From: Spinacia oleracea
Lineage: Eukaryota; Streptophyta; Magnoliopsida; Caryophyllales; Amaranthaceae
DNA: 64,000 bases
Direction of reading: 5' to 3'
Assembly: GCF_020520425.1 (NCBI RefSeq)
Contig: NC_079492.1
Coordinates: 105,063,157 to 105,127,156 of the forward strand
Below are positions 45,036 to 58,000 of this stretch, piece after piece. Every line of letters begins with the position of its first letter. Within the stretch, counting starts at the first letter, position 1. The notes beneath the pieces are model-generated. The model was not told the origin of the DNA and made no database searches. It saw only the letters and a list, made by a program, of their open reading frames with translations. The position numbers were made by a program, and so were the translations under genes.

Positions 45036-45795
45036 AACTCCCCCAAGCTAGGCGTTTGCTAGTCTCTAGCAAACTAAGCATGAAATAGGGAAGAATGAGC
45101 ATATTATTCAGATTCTAAAAACTACAAAAACGAGAATTACAAGAATATACAACCTAAATCACTTTCATAGGAATCACGGTTGCATTTAAGCGCATGCAAC
45201 AAGCTCTTTAAACCCCACAATCGCTCATGAGGGCGAGTGAGATCTCGCAAGGGTTTCCAAAGAGAACAACCCATAACTCTTCCAAAAACACAATCAAGGC
45301 AAGACCTAAAAGGAAAAACAAACCAAGAAAAAGGGAAGAAAAGAAAAAGAAAGAAAAGAAAAAGAAAAGAAAGGAAAAGAAAAGAAAGTAAAACAAAACT
45401 ACAAAATTCAAGAAAAGGGCTTTTATTATGGAACGAGCACAAAAGAATGCTAATATTACTAACCAATAAACGAATGCACGCTAACCAATTTCCTAAGTCG
45501 AGTGAAGGATTCAAATGGCAAGCAAAGAGAACTAAGGATTTGCACTTATCTATCCCCTTCAACCGATCTTACCGCGTCAACTCTCTAGATCCTATTCACC
45601 CTCAAAGATAGCTTCTCGTGACGCCTCGAAGGCGCCGGAAAAGACAAGAATTGCAAGAGACGAGAGAAGGTTACTCGACATCTTGGCATGAGAATCCCAT
45701 TCCATAAATTTGACCAAATCCTCCCTCCACCGACAATGACTCAACTCAAAAGGGTCAAGAGGGCTTTTATGGTGAAACGTATAGGCTAGGGGTAG
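45036..45795 (-). other. 3' internal region of the Athila/Ogre-like element
   Basis: A purine-rich tract, then a block (about 45150-45260) that repeats 41400-41525 in inverted orientation, then A/G-rich DNA (45310-45400). The relic frame LWKPLRDLTRPHERLWGL on the minus strand parallels the one in the plus-strand relic. Confidence 0.55.
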
Positions 45796-48716
45796 TGTAA
45801 TACCTCGTATTTTTCTATAATTATAAATATATTTTATTATATTTATAAAGCATTTCGTTGTATTTATAAAGTATTTTTATAAATTAATTCCATTTAATGA
45901 GAATTAAATGCACTTTTATTTTTAATTAATTTAATTATTAATTACGAAAATCGTATTTTTATTAAATAAATTCAATGAATTTATTTAATCGGGATTTGTT
46001 GGGTCGTATTTCGAAAACGAATTTAATTTAATTAAAACCCAGTCGTTTGTCATGATCAAACCCAACAAAGCTTGCAAGGAGTAAACTTAAATGAGCCCGG
46101 TAATAAGCCCAACTCAAAATTACCTTAACCTAGCCCACATGGGAGAGAAAACCTATAAATAGACCTCATATCAAACCCTCACTAGAAAATTCAGCACTCT
46201 CTCTCTCTCTCCTCTCTTTTCTCTCCTTGCGGCACACTCCACGCCCCACACCCCTCTCCTTCGTCCGTCTTTGCTTGCAGCCCAAGGCAGCCGTGCGCGC
46301 CCAGCCTCGTGCTCGCCCAGCTCGCCCGCCTCGCAACCGCAGCGTAGCACGAGTGTGCCTGCGTGCTGTGTGGCCGTGCGCCCTCGCCTGCTCGCTCTCC
46401 TTGCCTCGTCCCGCGTCGCGTCGCAGAACAACATCCTTGCTGTGTGCGTGTGTGCCTCGCCCACTCGTCCCTTTGCGCGCGCCCACTACTTCTCGCGGTG
46501 TGTGTTGCGTGCATTGTTGTTGCTTGTTGTTGTTGCGTTAATCGGCGCACACACACACACAATTAATCGTTGTGTGTGTGTGTGTGTGTTGTTCAATTGT
46601 TTCAATCAAATTATATTTTCAAAAACATTAAATTTCAGTTTTGAATTGTTTTAATTGTTGTGATTATTTTAAATATTTGGGTTATTTAAATCGATTAGAA
46701 CGGTTATGAACACCGTATTGGGTTAGAGTTGTATTTTAATTAAAGAGATTAGTTTTGATGATTGAAATTATTATTTTCAGATTTAATAAGTTTATATAGT
46801 GTTGATTTTTGAAGTCAAAACATGTTTTTATGATAAGCTATTATTAGGGTTTTGATTTCAATTAATTAAGCGATTGATCCACATAATTTAACGACAATTT
46901 AAATTATGGGAATCAACTTAAATTTTCAGATTGTTTATAAGCTTTAAAAGTTGGTTTTTAATGGTTTTAAAGCTAAAAAGTCAATGTTTTTATGTTAGGG
47001 CTTGAGTTGACTATTTGAGACTATTAAATTAATGATTAATGAATGATTTCTAATTAAACTAAGAGTTTTAGAATCTTAAATAGTTGCTGAAAATTTAGAA
47101 AACATGGATAATAATTTAGTTTCCCCTTTTGTGTTTATAGGAGTTGATTTCTAGTGAGTCGTGATTCGCACAGTGGCCCCCGTACTTAGGTATTCCAGGT
47201 ACGTACAAGACTAGGGTGACCACCCATCCCTTGAGGACTTTGTGAAGTGTATTGAATGCGAATCATGTGAACTTATATGTTATTATGAATTCATGTTTAA
47301 TATTAAGAACGAGCATGTGATTATTATTATTGAATCTATGTGAACGAGCATGTTATGAATTGAATTATGCTTTATAGATTCTATTGAACTATCATGTTAT
47401 GGACTTTTATAATCGTTGAATTATGTCAAGCATGTTGTTCAAGTTGGTTTGCATGTATGAGTAGTGCTCATGCAAGTTGTTATTATTATTATGCTATAGT
47501 ACAAGATGTCTAGCATAATTATTGAGCCAGTCGAATATTGCCAGTGAGAAATATATATTCTACCAAGGGGTAGAATATGTTAGAGAGTCTATGCGAATTG
47601 AATTAAGGACAATTCGTGCTAAGGGCACACCCCGCTTGTTAATAGGCAATGTCGGGTTATCTCAAACAGTGTTTTGAGAAGGAACAATGGGAGTAATTTC
47701 ACTTGAATCTATGTTTGATCACAAGTCCTAAAGAAGTAAAATAATGAAGAGTCATTGTTGAATTGTTTAATTGTGTGCAAGTTATGTCTTGTGTAGATTC
47801 TTGAGTCGCCTTGAACATAACATACTAATTAACGTAAAGTGTAACCCAAAAGAGCTTCAAAACTCTTGGAACGTATATACCTTGAGTATGAACAATGGGG
47901 GGAGTCTTGCTGGAAAACTTGTACTCCTAGAATGATACAAGACGTTGTTTCATTCTTCTTTTATGCCGTTGTGCATTGGAATTCCTGTCGGTATGGCCCG
48001 ACTGTCGGTAGTAGCCCGACTTATTTTGGTGTATGGTTGGCTCCCATCACCCTTTTCTTTCCTTTTGAGGATACTTTACTTTACCCGTTCGAAGCTACTT
48101 TTTATTAAATTGTGAGTCAAGAGTCGTGTCAAGTGTCGAGTCTTGTCTCCATGTTTATCTGTTTATTATATGGCTTTTGCATGTGGATTATCTAATTTGT
48201 CGAGTGAAGCATGTTAGGATACAATGTTATTCTAGCTTTTTCGTACTCAGCTTTTGCTAAATTCGTGCTTCATGTCTTCTGGTCATGGCCTTTGCCTTAA
48301 TGACCCTATGATGACCCATCATTTGCATTTGCGTTGTTGGGGAGTAGATTTATAATAAAGCAGGTTTGTAGAGATAACTTGCGGGAGAAGTTATCATGGG
48401 ATTCGAGTGGAGAGTTTTATTCTTCCGTACTTTATAAACTCTATTTTTATTTATAGTCATGACTAATAATAATGCTTATAGTTAATGGATTTTAAATGGT
48501 TTAATACTTTGGATTTGGGCCTCAACGGTTCCAACTTGTTTTAATAACCATTAACTATTTATTTAATATGTTTTGAAAGTTAGTTAATTCCGCTGCGTAA
48601 TTCTGGTAAATAGCCTTAGCCGTTATCACGGTGGCGGTAATATCTTGGTAATTCCTGTGTTTTAAGTCGGAAAATATTTTATAAAAAGCAAGGAATTATT
48701 AGGGTGTTACAGGTAA
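45791..48716 (+). mobile_element. Probable solo LTR of a Ty3 element, about 2.9 kb
   Basis: Body 45796-48711 with ends TGTAATACCTCG and GGTGTTACA, flanked by GGTAG (45791) and GGTAA (48712), a four-of-five match. A plant TATA box CCTATAAATAG at 46152-46162 is followed by CT-rich leader DNA, a GC-rich tract (46230-46500) and (AC)n/(GT)n runs (46545-46590). TGTAATACC...GGTGTTACA ends suit chromovirus-type Ty3 LTRs. No internal region, primer site or second LTR is attached, so recombination between LTRs is the likely origin. Short ORFs inside are not genes. Confidence 0.62.
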
Positions 48717-50366
48717 GGGTGTGGAACAAATTTGGAAATTGGTGCTCAATCCTAAAGTGAAGCGCAAAATGAACTTATTCAAGCAAATCGAACCACAACA
48801 AACTCATACCACGTATTTGGGGTACCCTCAAGCTTATTCAACAAAAAAACTAAACTAAAACTCTTTTTGAACTTTTCTTGATTTGATTTTCTCTTTTTTT
48901 TTGTGTTTCAAATGAAACTTTTCTCATTGCCTTGTTTTTCTCTATTTTTGGCTTTTTTTAAAACTTTCCTTTCTCTTTTTGCTTTTGCTTCTTTATTCAC
49001 TATATACAACATATTACCCAAATTTTCCATTCAAACCAACTACAATCATTCCTCAACATTGCATAATCATTTAAAACCATCAAGCATCATAACACAAAGC
49101 TTCACTATCACTTCTAAAGGTGAAAATAAAACAAAGGCTTATAGGCTTGTAATGAGCTTATAAGAAATGAAGGGGTAAGGCTCAAATGGCTAGCAAGGGG
49201 GTAAGTGCAAACAAAAATATCAATTGAAAATAAAAATAAAGATATCCTAATCTAAAAAGAAAAATAGTCACCGAAAGAAATGCCTCTATCGTCTCCTAAA
49301 GTAGTTCGGTCGCGGTCTCGGGAAGGAAAAAGTCAAATTCAGGATATAAGAAAGTCAAGCCAAGGATCCATGTTACTCAATATATGTATACATGTGTTTG
49401 GGCTAAAATGAACATGATCCTCACAAAGGGGAGCATATACTACCCTCTCCGGTTTCAAGTCACTAGAGAGATCGACACTGTCTTACCACAAACCAAGGGT
49501 TCAAGTCTCATGCTACCCAAAGTTCTAACCGACTTTCTTAACACCCAAATCCTAGACTCGAACCAAGACATTGAAAACCGTGCACACATCTACCATTTAG
49601 GAATAAAAGCATTCTAGCCTACAAGTTCCATTTTTATTATGCCCGAATCAAGAATAATGCCTAAAAGCTAGAAAAACTTGCCTTGACAAAAAGGAAAGAA
49701 AAACAAAGAAAAAGGAAGAAAAGAAAAGGGAAAGGAAACAAAGGAAAACAAAAAGAAACTAAAATCAAACTAAAATCAAAGAAACTAAGCACTAAAGTAT
49801 ATACAAAGCTCACAAATGCATGATTTCAATGGCATGAACAACACAAAGGCAACCACACAACAAAATCTCCCCCAAGCTTGAATTAGGCCATGTCCCAAGG
49901 CCTAAAACAAAACAAGGAGTGGCACAACTACCCATCCAACCAATGCCCCACAAGAAATATGCCCATCCCAAAGAATGCATGTAAGATAGAAAGATATTAC
50001 CGGAGATGTCGTGGGAGAAAGTCCCGCAAAGAACCGGTAAAAATCGAACAAACTCACCAAAAGATCGACGAGAAATGCAATGGTGGGAGATGCGAACCCA
50101 CACCAAAGAAATCATACCAAGAAATAAAGCTCTAAAAGAATCAAGAAAATGTTAGTAGACAAGGGCCAAATGGCCAAAACAAACTAAAAACCATCATAAG
50201 CTCACCATATATATACAACTACTTAAAGTGGCAAGAAGATATCAATAACCAAACACCAACAACCATCATCAACTCCCCAAAGCAAACCCCCGCTTCTAAC
50301 TTCTCCCCCCAAGCTAAATACAAGCATACCATCACAATAGAAGATGGGGGAGAAGTGGAGTGAACC
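48712..50366 (-). other. Non-coding internal part of the Athila/Ogre-like element
   Basis: AT-rich, with A/G-rich runs (49680-49760) and repeated CTCCCCCAAGCTTG-like stretches (49868, 50303). It lies between the env-like ORF stop at 50367 and the solo LTR. I see no gene in it. Confidence 0.5.
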
Positions 50367-50957
50367 CTAAGAGGTGCTTGGGTCCTTCCCTTTACCTTTG
50401 GCATCGTAAAGCCTCCAATATTCATCCCGTTCACGACGATGAGCACGAGCTTGTTCGTCGGTGAAAGGGGTGAAATTGTAGGTGGGGTCCACATCGGGAC
50501 CCGAAGCATCGGTATAGGGAGGCCAAGCAAATTCGGGCCTAAGGGGGTAGTTGCCATGGGGAGGCTCTCCTTGGGGACCATCCCAACCTCCAACATATCT
50601 CGCGGGCCACCCGGTGAAGTCCTCGGGCCAACCACTAGGCCGATCAACCGGTGGGGGTGTGGGATACATCGAATCACCACGATAAGAACTCCCACCCATC
50701 ATGGAATAATCATAAGGGGTGTAGGAAGGGGGAGTGATACCGGGTTGGGAAGGCCCCATCCAATACGGGTAAGTGGGGTACGATCATCATTCTAACAAGG
50801 GACGAGCCCTTGTTGGGGTGGATGATAAGGATAGTTGATATAGGGTTCGAAATCCCCTTTGTCGACGTGATAATCATACACCCTCCTACCGTAGTAGGAC
50901 GAGTCAAAATCATGATGAGAATCCACCACGCGGCTCTCTTGAGGAGCAAGAGAAGTC
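50367..50957 (-). pseudogene. Env-like/plant-transposon-protein ORF relic, C-terminal part
   Basis: Minus-strand relic continuing from 61260 across Copia copy 2: SLAPQESRVVDSHHDFDSS, then (frame broken near 50760-50800) GPSQPGITPPSYTPYD and a Pro/Gly/Tyr-rich tail with RRERDEYWRLYDAKGKGKD before the stop at 50367. Position near the 3' end fits the extra ORF of Athila-type elements. No enzymatic motif. The TAG at 50792-50794 and the frame change show decay. Confidence 0.55.
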
Positions 50958-50962
50958 AAGGT

Positions 50963-52358
50963 TGAAGGAAATAATGCCCTTGGTCCAAGTATGCATTTAA
51001 TGTTAAGTCTAATAAATGCGGTTCAGTATTAATTAACAAGTTAATAATTCAGTGAGATCAAGTGAGCTGAATGCCTAGCTAGAGGCCGCTTTAGTTCAAG
51101 TGGAATTAATGATATTAATCCACAGCTTACTCTTGACTGAACCCGTAGGGTCACACAAATAGTACGTAAACGGATCAAGTATTTAATGGAATTAAATACT
51201 CCATCTATGGATATTCGGAATCGACGGATCTTGGTTTCAGTGGGAGCTGAGATCGTCAAAGGCAAGAAATGAATACTCCGGAAACGATGATATTGCCGGA
51301 AACGGAAATATGGATCGTATCGGAAATATAAATATTATCCAACTCGTAGATGTTTCCGGAAACGGAAACATGGTACGTATAGGAAAATATAATTGGAAAT
51401 GGAAATATTGCCGGAATCGGAAATATTGCCGGAAACGGAAATATTATCAGAATCGGAAATATTATCGAAATCGGAAAATAATTCCGGAAACGGAAATATT
51501 AAATATTTGTTCGAAACGGAAATTAAATCCGGAATCGGAAATATTAAATATTGTTCGTATCGGAAATGAATTCCGGAATCGAGAATTTAATCGGAAGCGT
51601 ATCGTACGAATTAGCATCGGACGAGGCCTGCCAGACGAAGGCCCAACACGAAGCCGGGCCATCGCCCAGCAAGCCAAGCGCAACAACCACACGCCAAGCA
51701 TACGACCAGGCCTAGCGCAAAAGCCAGGCCCAGCCGAAGACTTGGGCGCGTGCGCGGACAAGACTGCGACAGTGGGCCTTGCGCCGTGCGCTCGGCGTGG
51801 GCCGCAAGGCCTGCGTGCGGGCGTGCGGTGCTTGTGCGCCACTCGTGTGTGTTACTCGGAATCCTAAGGCTACCGGGATTCGTAATATGATTAAATCTAA
51901 TCCTAATAGATAAAGTTTGTTTAATTAGAGTTCTAGTAGGATTATAATTAAATAGATTTGTATTCTAATAGGATTATAATTCCTTTCCATAAACTCTATA
52001 AATAAGTGCCTAGGGTCACATATTTACATCGAGATTTGAAGTATTCAAAGGTAAGATTTTCAAGCAAAAATCAGCCACAAACACTTGCCCTATTTAGCCG
52101 AAAATCCTAGTACCTTAAGGGCGATTCTAGTTGGTCAAGCTTAAGGCGGATCCGGACGTGCTGTGGACTATCTACGGAGGGACGACACTTGGAGTCCTAA
52201 AGACTTGTTCTTGTTCGGTTCGGGCGCAGCTAGGGAGGGCACGCTACAAAGTGTATGCATCTGAATTATGCTAAATGATTATGTGTAAATAATATGTTTC
52301 CTGGCTTTATGGTTTTTCCGCATGATTTATGTTTATTAATATGTATCATAACCTAACA
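50963..52358 (+). repeat. 5' LTR of Copia copy 2
   Basis: 1396 bp, TGAAGGAAATAA...CCTAACA, with a TATA box TATAAATA at about 51997, a GC-rich tract at about 51620-51850 and the 18-bp array. It aligns with the complement of the copy 1 LTRs except for the GC-rich tract. Confidence 0.95.
51275..51600 (+). repeat. 18-bp tandem-like array in the LTR (ATTGCCGGAAACGGAAAT)
   Basis: About 12-15 units of ATTGCCGGAAWCGGAAAT and variants, some separated by ATTAAATATT. The same array is at 60170-60500 and 62100-62430 and, inverted, at 6775-7110 and 15830-16165. It is conserved in all five Copia LTRs of the window. Confidence 0.88.
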
Positions 52359-55027
52359 GTGGTATCACGAGCCTCTTATTATTTTCATAATCTAAATTGC
52401 ATGAACATGGTTAAATTTTACAAATTTGCAAAGAATTAAAGGGGTGATTAATTTTCGTAATTAATTGCAAATTGCGTTTATTTAATTATTTGTACGCAGT
52501 TTTTCGGCAGTTTCTTCGTTACTCATCCAAATCGAGTGATTTTTGTGTCAATTCCGCATGTAAAAGGCATTCTAAAATTTTGACAAAAGAGATATTTTTC
52601 GGCCGAACCCAGAATTCCCAAATTCGAAGCCTAACTATGACTTTTCGGAGGTTTTAGTTTTTCGAACGCAAAAGTTTGTAAATTTAAGATGTTAAATTGA
52701 ATATTTGCGATTCTTGTTGATAAATCTTGAGTTTTTGATTGACCTACAGCATATGTTTAACAACTTTGAATGCCTAGACTTGTTAATTATACAACCTAAT
52801 TTGTAATTATGATTAATTTGTTGAAATTCGAATTATTTAGAATTGATTTGTTTTTCATAATTAATTAATAATTTAATTAGGTATCCATGATTAAAATCCA
52901 CCATAAGAATTGTTAATTATGTTAAATTTTTAATTTTTATGACCTAGATTTGAATCCATGTTAATCGGAAATTAATTGATTAATAAATTTTTGATTTTTC
53001 GCCCTAAAATTATGAAATTAATATGATTTATTAATTTGTCATTAATTTTGAATTAAAATTTTTAAATTTTATATAGCACGCCCATAAATCTTGCACACAC
53101 AAAGCAATGGACGCTACGTGTTACCCTTAAGGGGTGTTGTATAGTGCGGGCACGCGACGACGAGCAAGGGAGCTCGTCGCCCATGCGGTACAATGCAGCG
53201 AGCAAGGGCCATGGCACACGAGCACAAGGCAGCACGCTGCCCTTGTGTCGAGTGTTGTGCGCACAGTGGGCGAGTAGGCAAGGGCGATGTGCCAAGGCGC
53301 AAGCCAGCGAGCAGACGCGTGTGGGCAGCAAGCGTGCTGCGCCACAGCGCGCGCCCTTCCGCGCCCAGCGAAGCAAGCAGACGCGAAGCAAGCAGGCGCG
53401 ACGAGTGAGCGGGCTGCGCGTAGCGTGGCCTGTGCTTGCTGCGTTGCGTGTGGCCTGCTTGCGTGGTGTTGTACGATCGGTCGAGGGGCGTTAAGCCTCG
53501 TGCACTCGACGGGGCTTGGGCGCAATCCTAAGTGCTCGTCGTGTTACGATTGAGGCGTTTTGAATTTTAATTTGAAAATTTCAGTTCGGAAATAATTTTA
53601 ATTAATTTTAAAATTAATAATTTAAATTGTTTTCTCGGATTTTAATTTTGAATATTATAACTATTATAAATTTTTATTTATACTAATTATTTTACTAAAA
53701 TTAAACCTTGAATTAATTTAAATTCATTTAATTCAACTGAAAAATAAATAAAATAAAATGGATTCAATTATAAATTTATATGAGCTTTAAATTTTAATTA
53801 AATTTGTATGTTTCCGGTTAGACTAGAAATACATTTTTATGTTTAAAATTAGTAAAGCATATGAATTTATTGGTTTAAGTGGGAGAAATTTTAGTCATAA
53901 ACTCTTGATTAGGTCTACAAATCCTTTAAGGTTAAACAACTTGATTAGAATTAATAAGGACTGAATAATTAGTAGATTATTGGTTCCCTTGATTAATTGC
54001 TGCAAATATTTATGTGATGCATACAATGTGTTTTTACTAACCAATTATGTGGGCCATTCATAATAATGAATAGGTGAATGGTATATATTAATGTATATAT
54101 ACTGTTTTGCAGGTTATGGAGTGACTAGTATGGCCCAAATAGGATAGAAAATATGGTATGCGTACCATTAATTTGAATGTAATTGGTCTAAAGCACCAAA
54201 TTTGTTTTTCAATTCAAATATGGTCTGCGTACCATCAAATAGTTGTAATTAGTTTAATTATAGCTTATCCTATTTGAAGAAAATGGCGGCTCCCATGGTG
54301 AAATTCAAAACAAAGTTTCCAACCATTTTCAAGACGGACTTTGAAGTTGAAGCTTCAAGATGAAGTCGGGCCATACTAGATCACATTTATCTTATGCATG
54401 CTTTAAGTTATTTATTGCTTTTAAATATGTCTTAAATATGCATGAGATCGAAGCTTGATTATGTTGCATGATTAAGGATTTTAGTTCACTTAAAATCTAA
54501 CCAACATAGTAAGAGCCTTAAGTTCCAAACTTAAAAATTGAGTTAAAAGGTGCCATGCCAAAATAACACTTACTTGGATATCCTTTACATCGATCTTAGT
54601 AATAGTTTTCCGCCATAGCGAGGTGTTACTTATCGATACTAAAGGGGTAAGGTACACAAATAATTGTGAGTACATGTTAGTTTTGGTGAAACTCAACGAT
54701 ATAAGTAAGGAGTCCTTTTATGTCGTGGCAAAATCGATAGGTTTACCTAATAAGTTCTTAGACGTACCTATCAACCAAGAGTAGTTTCTAGACTATTAGC
54801 AAAAGGCTTTTGCTTACCTAAAAGATTTTAGAATTGAGTCTAAATACATAATGTGCTTAATTCTTCAATGGATTTTAGGATCTTGGAATCATTTTATTCA
54901 CACCTGCCGGAACACATAACTTGAATAAAATGCTTAATGAACATTGAATTATGCATGTATGCTAGAATTTAAGAGAAACTGTGAATGGTTATTTATTTGT
55001 TTATTCTTTTCAATTGTAGTTTTAACT
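52359..55027 (+). other. 5' leader of Copia copy 2
   Basis: Untranslated leader matching the copy 1 leader (12244-15129, inverted). A GC-rich island at about 53085-53545 occupies the same place as the island in copy 1 but has different repeats. No gene. Confidence 0.8.
53085..53545 (+). repeat. GC-rich island in the Copia copy 2 leader
   Basis: About 460 bp rich in GCGCG, GCAAGC and AGCAGGCG between AT-rich flanks. The left flank (AAGGGGTGTTGTATAGTGCG) is shared with copy 1 (complement at 14330-14352) and copy 3 (63963-63982). The interior lacks the 84-bp unit of copy 1. ORFs here are compositional. Confidence 0.75.
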
Positions 55028-58000
55028 ATGGAAAACAACAATCAAAACATCATCATGGGTTCTGAGCTTATGGTCAAGCTGAACCTAAAAAATTTTCTTG
55101 AATGGGAAGCTAAGCTAGTTGAAATAGTCAGACTCAATGGACTTGAGTATGTACTGTTACATCCCATGCCAGAGACATGACCCCTGAAAGATTTGCCTCT
55201 TGGGATGCAGATCTCAAAAAGGTTATGAGTCTCATGCTGAACAATATTCCTGATGAATGGGCTAGAAGGTTTGTAGCTTACGAACCTTTTACGCTCATCA
55301 AGAATCTGAGGGATATCTGTCGTGGAAGCACGGAGGACAGGGACCTGAACGTCCATGAGTTGATTGAATCAATGTCTGGTCTAAAGGTTAGTTCCCCCAA
55401 CAGGTGTTATAGGATGGAGGTCCAAGAAACACATGTTCAGCTCCTTCGCACTAAACAAAGGGTAGGCGTCCCACTAAGGTTCCATGTGGATCTTATGCTT
55501 TCATATTTTGATCGCCTAAGTCTGCTAGGAACACCAATAAGCGAAAGGATGACAATATCTATCTTGCTCAATTCACTGCACAGTGGGTTTGGTCGCTTCA
55601 AGCAACTATACCTAAGTGAACCAAGAGAAGAAACAGTTGCAGAATTTGTTCACCTTGTCAGAAAGGCTGAGATAATACTGGACTGTGAAGCCAAAGATTT
55701 ACTCAAGGCTAAAGGGAGACCGTTCAAGAAAGGTGGAAAGTCCAAGGGCAATGCTAAATCAAAGCAGGACAAGTCCACATCAAGCTGTCTTTATTGTGAT
55801 GGAATAGGCCATTACAAAAGAGAATGTCCAAAGCTAAAGGAAGATCAGAAGAACGGAACTGTCGTTCCATCTTCACGTATTTTCGTTATAGACTGTATAC
55901 TTGCTAATTCAAATTCTTGGGTATTAGATACAGGTTGTGGCTCACACTTATGTTCTAATTCACAGGGACTAAGAAGAAGTAGGAAGTTAAGCAAGGGTGA
56001 AGTCGACCTACGAGTGGGAAATGGAGCACGGATTGCTGCATTAGCTGTAGGAACTTATTATTTGTCGTTGCCCTCTGGGCTAGTTTTGGAACTGGAAGAG
56101 TGTTTCCATGTTCCAAGTCTTACTAAAAACATCATTTTTGTTTCTTGCTTAGATGCTAAGGGATTTTCCTTTTTAATAAAAGACAATAGTTGTTCGTTTT
56201 ATTTTAAAGAGATGTTTTATGGATCTGCTAGATTAGTCAATAGACTTTATTTATTAGATCACGACAAACAAGTTTATAACATAAATACCAAAAAGGCCAA
56301 AAAGGATGATTCATATCTCACCTATCTGTGGCATTGTCGATTAGGCCATATTAACTTGAAACGCATGGAAAGACTTCAAAAGGAAGGAATTCTAGAACCA
56401 TTTGACTTAGAGGATTATGGTAAGTGCGAATCATGTTTACTTGGCAAAATGACAAAGCAACCTTTCTCTAAAGTTGGAGAAAGAGCAACTGAACTATTGG
56501 GTTTAATCCATACAGATGTATGTGAACCAATGAGTACAAATTCTAGGGGTGGTTTAAGCTACTTTATCACTTTCACTGATGACTTCAGTAGATATGGTTA
56601 TGTCTACCTAATGAAGCATAAGTCTGAATCCTTTGACAAATTCAAGGAATTTCAGAGTGAAGTAGAGAATCAATTAGGCAAGAAGATTAAGGCACTGCGG
56701 TCTGATAGAGGCGGTGAATATCTGAGCTATGAATTTGATGACCATCTGAAAGAATGTGGAATTCTATCAGAATTGACTCCTCCTGGAACACCACATTGGA
56801 ACGGTGTGTCGGAACGGAGGAACAGAACCTTGCTAGACATGGTTAGATCAATGATGGGTCAGGTCGAACTTCCAATAGAATTTTGGGGACATGTACTAAA
56901 TACAGCCGCACTCACTATAAATAGAGCTCCGTCTAAAGCTGTTGAAAAGACTCCATATGAGTTATGGTTTGGAAAGCCTCCAAAAGTGTCTTTTCTTAAG
57001 ATTTGGGGATGTGAAGTATACGTCAAACGATTAATTTCAGACAAACTTCATCCGAAATCTGACAAATGTATCCTTGTGGGCTATCCAAAGGAAACAAAGG
57101 GGTATTACTTCTACAATACATCTGAGAACAAGGTGTTTGTTGCTCGAGATGGTATCTTTTTGGAAAAGAATCACATTTCCAAAATGACAAGTGGGAGAAA
57201 AGTAGACCTCGAAGAAATTCGAGTCGAACAACAAACTCTAGAGAATGCTCAAGATGACATTCAGAATGAAACTCAGAGATCTTTAGAAGTTTCTGGTGAG
57301 AATCATGGACAATCTAGAGATGTAACCCCGAGTAGATCGCAGAGATATAGATCTCAACCGGAAAGGTACTTAGGTATTTTGACGAACGAGAGCTATGATG
57401 TTCTATTACTTGAAAGTGATGAACCTGCGACTTACAAACAAGCTATGACGAGCCCTAGCTCCAAGAAATGGCAAGAAGCCATGCAATCTGAATTAGACTC
57501 CATGTCAGAAAACCAAGTATGGGATTTGGTCGATTTGCCAGATGGCTACCAAGCCATACGAAGCAAATGGGTTTTCAAACTGAAAAAGGACAAGGATTGG
57601 AAACTTGAAGTTTTCAAAGCTAGATTGATTGCAAAAGGTTACAGGCAAGTCCACGGTGTGGATTACGATGAAACCTTTTCACCAGTTGCAATGCTAAAAT
57701 CTATTCGGATAATGTTAGCAATCGCTGCATATTATGATTACGAAATATGGCAGATGGATGTCAAAACCGCTTTCTTAAACGGCGTTTTAACATAAACTAT
57801 GTTTATGACACAGCCTGAGGGTTTTGAGGATCCAAAGAATGCTAAAAAGGTATGCAAGCTAAAGAAATCAATCTACGGATTGAAGCAGGCATCAAGGAGC
57901 TCGAATACACGTTTTGATGAAGCAGTCAGTGACTTTGGTTTCATCAAGAACGCAGACGAATCTTGTGTATACAAGAAAGTCAGTGGGAGCAAAATTTCTT

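Noticed and set aside
46166..46562. Open frames of about 100-125 codons on both strands
   Set aside because: They fall in the GC-rich leader part of the solo LTR next to CT and GT microsatellites. They have no domain and overlap on opposite strands.
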